A stretch of DNA of 5,669 nt from NCBI GenBank assembly GCA_051878315.1, contig JBJEJW010000012.1:1-5669 (forward strand), in the 5' to 3' direction. The DNA comes from W0P28-013 sp051878315. GTDB lineage: Bacteria; Bacteroidota; Bacteroidia; Bacteroidales; Paludibacteraceae. Numbering within the stretch: the stretch's first letter is position 1; every line of letters starts with the position of its first letter. The translations under genes and the position numbers were made by a program. The notes under the pieces are model-generated. The model searched no databases. It saw nothing but the letters and a program-made list of their open reading frames with translations, and had not been told where the DNA came from. Below, one piece after another: positions 1 through 5,335 of this stretch.

Positions 1-1
1 C

Positions 2-154
2 CATATCTGCCACCTCATCCGCGCCGTCGATACCACCAAATGCGAAAACTACTGGCTCGACTACGAGGGTAACCGTATCACGCTCGAAGACATGATAAAA
101 AGTTATCTCACTCACCTGCAATTACATTTCCGCCAAATACACGAACTGTTATGA
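2..154 (+). CDS. DinB-like (YfiT/DinB superfamily) protein, C-terminal end only
   Basis: The reading frame is open from the window edge and ends in TGA, giving the last 50 residues of a protein whose start lies outside the window. The visible part has an HxxH segment near its beginning (HICHLI), a W-L-D-Y-E-G-N stretch, then ITLEDMIKSY and a His-rich end (HLQLHFRQI). That final pattern, an amphipathic helix with spaced histidines followed by Gln-Ile, is typical of the last helix of DinB-superfamily four-helix bundles, where histidines bind a metal ion. Family members include thiol-dependent S-transferases and damage-inducible proteins of unknown reaction, so no substrate can be named. The stop overlaps the next start as ATGA, which suggests co-transcription and translational coupling. 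The assignment rests on a short C-terminus only and is moderate. Confidence 0.65.
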   Translation, partial: HICHLIRAVDTTKCENYWLDYEGNRITLEDMIKSYLTHLQLHFRQIHELL

Positions 155-1119
155 ACCCGCTTATCGCTTATTGCGGTCTCGACTGCGCCTGTTGCGAAGC
201 CCGTACCGCTACCCTACACAACGACGATGCCTTGCGTCAAAAGGTCGCCCGCCAATGGAGCGAGTGGAACCACACGCAAATACCCGCCGAGAGTATTAAC
301 TGCCTCGGCTGCCGTACGGAAGGTGCGAAGTGCTATTATTGCAAAAAATTATGCCCTATTCGCAAATGCGTAATTCAACACGGATACGATCACTGCGGGG
401 AATGTTCCGAAATGGAGAATTGTGCGATGCTATATGAGATTCACAAAAATGCGCCTATAGCCAAACAGAACTTGCAAGACATTGAAATTAGGATTCGTTT
501 GGAACAACCGGCCGATTATCGTGCAACAGAATATCTGACACGCGAAACCTTTTGGAACGTCTATCGGCCGGGCTGCCAAGAACATTTTGTGCTCCATTGT
601 TTTCGCAGTCGCCCCGAGTATATTCCCGAATTGGCTTTCGTCATGGAGAAAGGCGACGAACTCATCGGGCACATCATGTTCGTCCGCACAACGCTTTTGC
701 AACTACACGACAAAGAAACCTCACTACCGATTGCCACATTCGGGCCGATCAGCATTGCGCCAAAGTACCAGCGCAAAGGCTACGGACTACGATTGCTACA
801 ATATGCCTTGGCACGCGCCTGCGAAATGGGCATCGGTGCTGTTTGCATGGAAGGCAATATCGACTTCTACAAGCACGCGGGCTTTCAAGTGGCGAGTCGT
901 CTCGGCATCCATTACCACAACGAGCCCATCGAAACCGAAGTACCCTATTTTCTCGCGCAAGAATTGACAGTCGGTTATCTGCAACATCAGGAATACATCT
1001 ACACGCCCCCGCAAGGATATTTCGTCGTCACAGACCAACCCGAGGCTTTTGCCGCCTACGAAGCCACATTTCCTGCAAAAGAGAAAAAAGTTTTGCCCAC
1101 GCAATTATTTACCGAATAA
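151..1119 (+). CDS. DUF3795 cysteine-rich domain fused to a GNAT N-acetyltransferase
   Basis: This 322-residue protein has two parts. Residues 1-95 contain thirteen cysteines (8, 12, 14, 15, 51, 54, 61, 64, 68, 73, 82, 85, 91), beginning with the YCGLDCACC signature and continuing with CxxC pairs. This matches DUF3795, a probable metal-binding domain of unknown role. Residues about 110-275 look like a GNAT acetyltransferase: a TRETFWNVYRPG start, an F-G-P-I-S-I strand, and the acetyl-CoA pyrophosphate-binding loop QRKGYG (207-212), followed by a long helix and the FYKHAGF segment (239-245). GNAT enzymes move an acetyl group from acetyl-CoA to an amine; the acceptor here is unknown. The start at 151 is set by the ATGA overlap with the upstream stop and by the cysteine signature falling at residue 8. 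The remaining tail, 276-322, lacks recognisable motifs. A cytoplasmic location is inferred because there is no signal peptide or membrane helix. Confidence 0.88.
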   Translation: MNPLIAYCGLDCACCEARTATLHNDDALRQKVARQWSEWNHTQIPAESINCLGCRTEGAKCYYCKKLCPIRKCVIQHGYDHCGECSEMENCAMLYEIHKNAPIAKQNLQDIEIRIRLEQPADYRATEYLTRETFWNVYRPGCQEHFVLHCFRSRPEYIPELAFVMEKGDELIGHIMFVRTTLLQLHDKETSLPIATFGPISIAPKYQRKGYGLRLLQYALARACEMGIGAVCMEGNIDFYKHAGFQVASRLGIHYHNEPIETEVPYFLAQELTVGYLQHQEYIYTPPQGYFVVTDQPEAFAAYEATFPAKEKKVLPTQLFTE

Positions 1120-1130
1120 ACATACATCAA

Positions 1131-1313
1131 ATGAAAAAAGATACATTATTCATTATCATTGTCGTTTTGTTATTAGCCATAGGCATTGTATTTCTTTGTC
1201 TTTCGATGTTTAGTGCCCAAACAGACGACATGTACTCATTGCCTATTGCATTGGCTTGCATTTTTGTGGCTAACATGTTAATTGTAGTCAGAAATCATAA
1301 AAAAACAGAATGA
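1131..1313 (+). CDS. Small two-helix membrane protein, 60 residues
   Basis: The gene starts 11 bases after the previous stop and encodes 60 residues: a Lys-Lys-Asp N-terminus, a hydrophobic helix at about 6-27, a short polar loop containing QTDDMYS, a second helix at about 37-53, and a basic tail (RNHKKTE). This predicts an inner-membrane hairpin with both ends in the cytoplasm by the positive-inside rule. Its TGA stop overlaps the next gene's ATG as ATGA, so translation of the two is probably coupled. The first line of the gene is only about 28% GC, partly because hydrophobic codons are T-rich. A larger open frame extends upstream from here in the same phase, but that part is out of frame with the DUF3795-GNAT gene and is not real. 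I do not recognise a family. The coupling suggests a partner role for the exported protein encoded next, which is an inference. Confidence 0.75.
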   Translation: MKKDTLFIIIVVLLLAIGIVFLCLSMFSAQTDDMYSLPIALACIFVANMLIVVRNHKKTE

Positions 1314-2323
1314 TGAAAGCGAAGTTAGTGTTATCACTTTGTATTTTTTGTTCGCTTGCAGCCTTCCCAGCCCGACACCCATACGTCAAAACGGAAGAAG
1401 GCGTGGAATTGATGGAACTTGTGGCGCGTTTTGCCGGTAATACGGTGTTCAATGACTCGCTCGCGCCTCGTTATCAGCATGATTGCGATGTGTTTTTTGC
1501 GGCATGGAAAAATCATCCTGCCGTAGAATGGATGCGGAAACAATTACCTATTTATGGTATCGGTTACGATGCAGTGCCTTGGTTGGGCACTCATCTCGAA
1601 TGGACACACGAGGGTTTTGTTGTTATTCAGCATTCGGATACACACTACCGACGCTGGTCGAAAAAAGCATTACAAGAATTTTTGCCGCTTTTGTCCGATT
1701 TTTATCGCGAAAGTAATTTTGCGGAGTTTTATCGCAGTCATGAAGATATGTACAAAACAGCAATCGATGCCGTACGCGTCAATATCGCCGAATACATCGA
1801 CCTTGAATGGTTTGCGCAATTTTTCAATGCACAACAGCCGGTGACATTCGGAATCATAGTCGGGCTGAATAACGGCGGAGGCAGTTTCGGAATAGAACGT
1901 ACCCGAATCGGGCAAACTCCTGAAAAAATTGCCGTATTGCTCTATGCCGAACGCAACGACGGAACTCCGTGGTACAGCCGCCATAGCGAAGAAGACAAAA
2001 TCCTCGTCCATGAGTTTTGCCATTCGTACATCTTGGCCGACAAGAAATACAAGAAAATCGGCAAACAATTGCTCGAAAAGCACCGTAAAACACTAAACAC
2101 CATGGGTTATGGAACGTGGGAAAATGTGATTGAAGAAAGCCTTGTGCGCGCATCTGTTATTCGCTATCTTATCGATCACGATTATAGCGATGAGGAAATT
2201 CGCGAAGAGATCGCAAGTCAGCATCAATTTTACGGTTTTGTATGGTTGCCCACAGAGGTTGAATGGTACAAAAACAATGATGTATTGTCGCTGTTCGACC
2301 ATAAAACAAATGTTGATAAATAA
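1310..2323 (+). CDS. Exported DUF4932 protein with an HExxH metallopeptidase-like motif
   Basis: This 337-residue protein starts with a hydrophobic signal sequence (residues about 3-20, export likely after the FPA segment; a lipoprotein alternative is not well supported). Sequence features match DUF4932 as I know it from Bacteroides: YGIGYDA (82-88), a helical middle with FYRESNFAEFY, the GLNNGGGSFG segment (185-194), HEFCH at 234-238, and EESLVRA at 275-281. HEFCH fits the zinc-binding HExxH pattern, and the conserved glutamate in the ESLVRA segment, about 41 residues on, could be the third ligand, as in gluzincin-type peptidases. Peptidase activity is therefore plausible but unproven, and the substrate is unknown. 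It probably works in the periplasm or at the cell surface. ATG codons at 1310 and 1313 are both possible starts; the first makes the ATGA overlap with the small membrane protein gene. Confidence 0.85.
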   Translation: MMKAKLVLSLCIFCSLAAFPARHPYVKTEEGVELMELVARFAGNTVFNDSLAPRYQHDCDVFFAAWKNHPAVEWMRKQLPIYGIGYDAVPWLGTHLEWTHEGFVVIQHSDTHYRRWSKKALQEFLPLLSDFYRESNFAEFYRSHEDMYKTAIDAVRVNIAEYIDLEWFAQFFNAQQPVTFGIIVGLNNGGGSFGIERTRIGQTPEKIAVLLYAERNDGTPWYSRHSEEDKILVHEFCHSYILADKKYKKIGKQLLEKHRKTLNTMGYGTWENVIEESLVRASVIRYLIDHDYSDEEIREEIASQHQFYGFVWLPTEVEWYKNNDVLSLFDHKTNVDK

Positions 2324-2351
2324 ATATGTTGAACTTCTAAAACAATAAAAG

Positions 2352-3098
2352 ATGAAAACTATGAATTCTATTGTAATGACTTTGCTATTTACCACAACAA
2401 TGATGTATGGTTGTAGCGTAAAACAAGTAGCACCGGTTACTTTGGCAGGGACAACCGAAGAACGCACATTTAGCGTGTCGGAATTTACGAAACTAAATGT
2501 ACATAGTGCACTCGAGGTAATTGTGTGCGACAGCGTTTCGGACATTCATGTCGAAACCGACATCAATCTCTTCCCTTATTTACAAATATCGCAAACAGGC
2601 AAAAGTTTGTCAATCGGTTATCGTAACGGCACCAATTGGGTTGGCACGACTGTCAATCGCGTGCTGATTCCGTCGCAAAAAGGACTTGACAAAATTGCCG
2701 TTTCGGGAGCATCGCACGTTACCATCGAGCGCACTATCGACGCATCGGAAGTCGATATAGATATGTCTGGTGCCTCCGTATTGAGTGCTACAATTGCGTC
2801 CGCAGAGGCCGATATTAACGCTTCAGGAAGTTCGGTGATCGATTTGCGAGGCACTATCAATCAGCTGGAAGTAGGAATCAGTGGTGCATCGCAACTCATA
2901 TCGGAGAAAAACGATGATAAATACAGCCTTTGCGCAAACGACATCACAGGCACATTGTCGGGCAGTAGTCAGTTGTATGTGCATAGCGACGGCACTATTC
3001 GCTGCGGTGTATCGGGCGCAAGTTGTATTTTTTACACCGGCAATGCCGTAACATCCGACTCCAACTGCACCGGTGCGTCAATCATTATCCACGAATAG
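2352..3098 (+). CDS. Head GIN domain (DUF2807) lipoprotein, putative beta-helix
   Basis: This 248-residue protein has a type II (lipoprotein) signal peptide ending in M-Y-G-C, so Cys21 should be lipidated and the protein anchored in the outer or inner membrane facing the periplasm or outside. The mature part is a DUF2807 domain: an FTKLNVHSALEVIV opening strand, then a ladder of SGAS/SGSS turns starting at residues 118, 139, 158, 177, 203, 221 and 240 (TGAS in the last). The steps are mostly 18-21 residues, as expected for one rung each of a right-handed beta-helix. Members are abundant in Bacteroidota, and their function is largely undefined. The mature chain also has cysteines at 59, 194, 218, 225 and 239. 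The gene follows the DUF4932 gene after 28 bases. ATG at 2352 has an A-rich leader; an in-frame ATG three codons later would also keep the signal peptide. Confidence 0.88.
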   Translation: MKTMNSIVMTLLFTTTMMYGCSVKQVAPVTLAGTTEERTFSVSEFTKLNVHSALEVIVCDSVSDIHVETDINLFPYLQISQTGKSLSIGYRNGTNWVGTTVNRVLIPSQKGLDKIAVSGASHVTIERTIDASEVDIDMSGASVLSATIASAEADINASGSSVIDLRGTINQLEVGISGASQLISEKNDDKYSLCANDITGTLSGSSQLYVHSDGTIRCGVSGASCIFYTGNAVTSDSNCTGASIIIHE

Positions 3099-3110
3099 AT
3101 TAGCCATCTT

Positions 3111-3641
3111 ATGTCGCCAATTATCGAATCGTTCCGGTTAAGGCTCCGTCCGTGGCAAGACGACGATGCGCCGCTCCTGTACCGATATGCCTCCGACCCC
3201 GATGTGGGACCGCGAGCGGGTTGGGCACCCCACCAATCGGTAGAAGAGAGCCTGCACATCATCCAAACCGTCTTCCGAAACCCCACCACATGGGCTATCG
3301 TGCTGCGTACCGAAAGCGACTTGCTTGTCGGCGCCATAGGCTACGGACCGTCCTGCGACTGCCGCCTCCCCGCGCGGGAAGACGAGCCCACTGTGGGCTA
3401 CTGGGTAGCCAAACCATTTTGGAACCGGGGTATCTGCACAGACGCCCTCCGACTAATGGTTGAGCATATCCGTCAGACAACTCCTATCCGCTCCCTAATC
3501 AGCGGACACTTTATAGACAATCCCGCCTCGGGCAGAGTGATGGAAAGATGCGGTTTCGTCCCCACGGGCGACATCTGCTACGACCCCACTCTATATAACG
3601 GAAAAGACCGACCTATCCGCGTGCTGCGACTAACGCTGTAA
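3111..3641 (+). CDS. GNAT N-acetyltransferase, RimJ/RimL type
   Basis: This 176-residue protein follows the layout of the Acetyltransf_3 (RimJ/RimL-like) family. It has an opening strand FRLRLRPWQDDD (8-19), a YRYASDPDV segment (24-32), a central strand GYWVAKPFWNRG (96-107) that carries a shortened acetyl-CoA-binding loop, and the conserved C-terminal DNPASGRVMERCGF (136-149). The N-R-G-I-C-T loop has only one of the glycines of the classical Q/RxxGxG/A motif, which is common in this subfamily. RimJ and RimL acetylate N-termini of ribosomal proteins, but most relatives act on other amines, antibiotics or small molecules, so the acceptor cannot be named. The gene begins 12 bases after the lipoprotein gene. 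Its composition stands out: the line at 3181-3240 is about 68% GC, well above the preceding genes, which hints at a separate history. It has no signal peptide and should be cytoplasmic. Confidence 0.87.
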   Translation: MSPIIESFRLRLRPWQDDDAPLLYRYASDPDVGPRAGWAPHQSVEESLHIIQTVFRNPTTWAIVLRTESDLLVGAIGYGPSCDCRLPAREDEPTVGYWVAKPFWNRGICTDALRLMVEHIRQTTPIRSLISGHFIDNPASGRVMERCGFVPTGDICYDPTLYNGKDRPIRVLRLTL

Positions 3642-3666
3642 TCCCATAATTAACGGTAATCTGAAT

Positions 3667-4251
3667 ATGAACCTACTGATTATCAACGGCAGCCCGAAAA
3701 AGAACGGACTGATTGCACAAATGCTGGATATCCTGCGCGAAGATGCGACCCAAGCAGGTGCCCGCATCACAGAAATCTACGCCAACGACCTCCATGTCAA
3801 GCCCTGCATGGGCTGTATGGTCTGCCGCACCAAGAACAACTGCGTACTGCCGGAAGACGATGCACAGCGTGTGCTGCAACTGCTGACCCAAGCCGATGCG
3901 ATAGTGATTGGTGCTCCCTGCTTCTGGGGCAATATCCCCGGGCAACTCAAACTGCTCTTCGACCGTATCGTCTATGGCATGATGCGCGACACACCGCGCT
4001 TCCCCGAGCCGCTGATGAAAGGAAAGAAAGCAGTATTCATCAGCACTTGCACCACACCGTTCCCATTCAATATCCTTATGAACCAGTCCCACGGAGCCAT
4101 CCGCGCACTGAGAGAAATCGGGCATTATTCGGGTTGGAACATAGTAGCCGCCATCGAGCGCGGAGGCGTTCAAACCCACCCGCAACTAACAAAAAGAGAC
4201 ATACGAAAATGCCACAAAGCCTTTCACAAACTATGCGATACCACTATTTAG
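3667..4251 (+). CDS. NADPH-dependent FMN reductase-like iron-sulfur flavoprotein
   Basis: This 194-residue protein has a flavodoxin-like fold signature: an opening strand and phosphate-binding loop, NGSPKKNG (7-14), which cradles the FMN phosphate, and GAPCFWGNIPGQLK (82-95), which resembles the second FMN loop of the FMN_red family (PF03358). Between them lie cysteines 47, 50, 53 and 59, spaced C-x2-C-x2-C-x5-C. That is the compact motif of Isf-type iron-sulfur flavoproteins, where it binds a [4Fe-4S] cluster next to FMN. A cytoplasmic electron-transfer or NAD(P)H-dependent reductase role follows from the family; the partner is unknown. ATG at 3667 places the flavin loop at the usual distance from the start. 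The TAG stop lies inside the left 39-base repeat, and the last ten codons are therefore duplicated at 5297-5326. In the ancestral arrangement the gene would overlap the acyltransferase gene by 19 bases. Confidence 0.88.
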   Translation: MNLLIINGSPKKNGLIAQMLDILREDATQAGARITEIYANDLHVKPCMGCMVCRTKNNCVLPEDDAQRVLQLLTQADAIVIGAPCFWGNIPGQLKLLFDRIVYGMMRDTPRFPEPLMKGKKAVFISTCTTPFPFNILMNQSHGAIRALREIGHYSGWNIVAAIERGGVQTHPQLTKRDIRKCHKAFHKLCDTTI

Positions 4252-4260
4252 ACAACATCC
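4222..4260 (+). repeat. 39-base perfect direct repeat, left copy
   Basis: This copy is identical over 39 of 39 bases to 5297-5335, in the same orientation, 1075 bases away. Identity ends sharply on both sides: 4221 is C against G at 5296, and 4261 is T against G at 5336. It holds the last ten codons of the flavoprotein gene, including TAG, and, in another frame, the ATG and first nine codons of the acyltransferase gene. This left copy is the functional 3' end of the flavoprotein gene. Confidence 0.97.
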
Positions 4261-4265
4261 TATAA
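4233..4265 (+). pseudogene. Decapitated start of the acyltransferase gene (10-codon remnant)
   Basis: Inside the left repeat the original acyltransferase ATG is still present and reads MRYHYLDNI, the same nine residues as at 5308, then runs into the insert, gains a Leu and stops at TAA (4263-4265). It overlaps the end of the flavoprotein gene in another frame. If still translated it would make only a 10-residue peptide. It marks the place where the acyltransferase gene was interrupted and shows the direction of the event. Confidence 0.85.
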
Positions 4266-4319
4266 ATCTTCCACCGTAGGTGTTTAAGCAAAAAGAAAAG
4301 ATTATTTTCATATATCGTT

Positions 4320-4350
4320 TTTTTAGAAACGGTTGTGCCGCTTCTAAAAG
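4320..4350. other. Hairpin (12-13 base-pair stem) near the left end of the insert
   Basis: The arms TTTTAGAAACGG (4321-4332) and CCGCTTCTAAAA (4338-4349) pair around a 5-base loop. The single A/C mismatch on the + strand is a G-U wobble in a reverse-strand transcript, so the stem is complete there. It lies 47 bases beyond the methyltransferase stop, where a terminator would be expected. However, the T-rich side is 5' and the A-rich side 3' on both strands, the reverse of an intrinsic terminator, and no T-run follows directly. It may act as a 3'-end RNA stabiliser, a weak terminator or a structured recombination site; the sequence does not decide. Confidence 0.6.
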
Positions 4351-4396
4351 TAAACAAAGGTATGGCAAAGCACTCCATGCCGAAAAGACACCATTT

Positions 4397-5212
4397 CTAA
4401 GACAATTTATAGCCTACGATGGAGCAGAATTTGAACAACAATTTGGGAAACGCTGCAATTATCCTCATGAAGAAAGGGTAACGGTATTTGAAAAAGAGTC
4501 CTTGTGATGATTGACGAATCATTTTGATATGTTCATCCCATTTTTCTATCTCGCGTCCGTTGTCAAGCCCCCAATGAAAGCGGGCAGAAAGATTCTTAAC
4601 GGAATCGTGTCGCTTTTGTTGCTTGACTGTGATTGAACCACAGAGATCAAACCAGATTTCAGCACCGGGGAAATACTTTAGAAAACTTTTGAATAAACCT
4701 TTTACTTTGACTTCATCAAAATACATGAGCACCCCTTCTATTATAAAAAGAAAAGAAGCATCGGGATGAGTACTTTTAAGTTCCTCCATCCACTTTTCAT
4801 CAAACATTGATGAGGAAATATAAGTTTCATTCTTTGTTTCAGGCAGTATCGCCGCTCTGGTTTCAATAACTTCCGGAAGGTCAAGACTATAGTATTTAAC
4901 CGATGATTGAGAACCTATGCGCTGAGCACGAGTGTCCAAACCACATCCGACATTTACGATTACCGGATTGGAATTTGCTTCTATAAAATCACGCACAACA
5001 TTGTCAAGATACCATGCACGTACATTACAACCTACTTCGCTAAGTATCGCTCCGTCGAATTTTGAATAATCATATGGAATCATCTCAACGAGTTTTGCCG
5101 CATCCGTGTCTCGAAGAATGGCTTTATCGCCGCGCATGCTTTCTTTTGCACGCATATACAGCGGAATAAGGAGAGTTTCCGCCACTGAATTTTTTATAAA
5201 TAAATTATCCAT
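4397..5212 (-). CDS. Class I SAM-dependent O-methyltransferase, PF04072 (LCM/TcmP-like)
   Basis: The 271-residue protein has the hallmark motifs of the leucine carboxyl methyltransferase family (PF04072/COG3315). VIVNVGCGLDTR (84-95) is the SAM-binding motif I with the family-specific GCGLDTR; YYSLDLPEVIETR (107-119) carries the acidic residue expected to hold the SAM ribose; FIIEGVLMYFD (156-166) is the post-II segment. Bacterial members methylate hydroxyl or carboxyl groups, often of secondary metabolites; the substrate here is unknown. Length is normal for the family, so it looks intact. I chose ATG at 5212 because a possible upstream TTG (5239) falls inside the -7 promoter box. The ATG has an A-rich leader about 20 bases long, typical of Bacteroidota. 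The gene is opposite in strand to all its neighbours, is AT-rich, and lies alone between two 39-base repeats, so it was probably acquired. Confidence 0.88.
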   Translation of the reverse strand: MDNLFIKNSVAETLLIPLYMRAKESMRGDKAILRDTDAAKLVEMIPYDYSKFDGAILSEVGCNVRAWYLDNVVRDFIEANSNPVIVNVGCGLDTRAQRIGSQSSVKYYSLDLPEVIETRAAILPETKNETYISSSMFDEKWMEELKSTHPDASFLFIIEGVLMYFDEVKVKGLFKSFLKYFPGAEIWFDLCGSITVKQQKRHDSVKNLSARFHWGLDNGREIEKWDEHIKMIRQSSQGLFFKYRYPFFMRIIAAFPKLLFKFCSIVGYKLS

Positions 5213-5236
5213 TTTATTATTGTTTGTTTTATGCTG

Positions 5237-5268
5237 CAAAGATACTCAATAAAACGAACGTCCGCAAT
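5237..5268 (-). promoter_or_regulatory. Bacteroidota-type promoter of the methyltransferase gene
   Basis: Read on the reverse strand, TATCTTTG (5244-5237) matches the Bacteroidota -7 consensus TAnnTTTG exactly, and ATTG (5268-5265) matches the -33 TTTG at three of four bases, with 20 bases between. Transcription would start at about 5230, giving a leader of about 20 bases before ATG at 5212. The spacer contains an imperfect 10-base palindrome, CGGACGTTCG, which might be an operator but is too short to call. The promoter lies inside the insert, so the cassette carries its own expression signal. Confidence 0.75.
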
Positions 5269-5296
5269 ACCTAAAAATGGTGAAAATTAAAATAAG

Positions 5297-5335
5297 TTTC
5301 ACAAACTATGCGATACCACTATTTAGACAACATCC
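5297..5335 (+). repeat. 39-base perfect direct repeat, right copy
   Basis: This second copy supplies the ATG (5308) and first nine codons of the acyltransferase gene together with 11 bases of its original leader. The flavoprotein stop codon is also present here (5324-5326), but no longer follows its gene. Perfect identity with the left copy over non-selected positions suggests the duplication is recent. Confidence 0.97.

Larger units (their letters stand above)
4261..5335. mobile_element. Probable inserted single-gene cassette (O-methyltransferase) with 39-base duplication
   Basis: The unit is 1036 bases of unique DNA plus one repeat copy (1075 bases). Three things seen in the sequence support an insertion. 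The perfect direct repeats lie at its borders. Removing one unit joins 4260 to 5336 and leaves the flavoprotein and acyltransferase genes intact and overlapping. The DNA inside is AT-rich, about 38% GC across 4801-4920, against about 53% at 3901-3960. It carries one reverse-strand gene with its own promoter, a subterminal hairpin, and no recombinase. The repeat is much longer than usual transposon target duplications. Site-specific integration with a long shared core, mobilised in trans, or a DNA-repair capture event with fill-in of staggered ends, are alternatives. Calling it mobile is inference; that it is an insertion is well supported. Confidence 0.7.

Noticed and set aside
552..1130. Long open frame upstream of, and in phase with, the small membrane protein gene
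   Set aside because: It overlaps the DUF3795-GNAT gene out of frame, its translation is Arg/His-rich without motifs, and the real start is ATG at 1131.
1714..1725. TAATTTTG in the DUF4932 gene as a promoter
   Set aside because: It is inside a coding region with no start downstream at a sensible distance; an 8-base pattern with two free positions is expected by chance.
4320..4350. Hairpin as a classical intrinsic terminator
   Set aside because: No T-run follows on either strand; the A/T flanks have the wrong polarity.
4355..4362. TACCTTTG on the reverse strand as a second promoter
   Set aside because: It fits TAnnTTTG, but there is no good -33 element at the right spacing and no gene downstream on that strand within the insert.
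4280..4507. Forward GTG-start open frame of 75 codons inside the insert
   Set aside because: It mostly lies antisense to the methyltransferase gene end, has no motif, and its start has no convincing leader.
5213..5239. N-terminal extension of the methyltransferase from a TTG codon at 5239
   Set aside because: The TTG is part of the TATCTTTG promoter box and the extra nine residues are low-complexity; ATG at 5212 follows an A-rich leader.
4222..5335. Ordinary insertion sequence
   Set aside because: There is no transposase or clear terminal inverted repeat, and the flanking duplication is far longer than IS target duplications.
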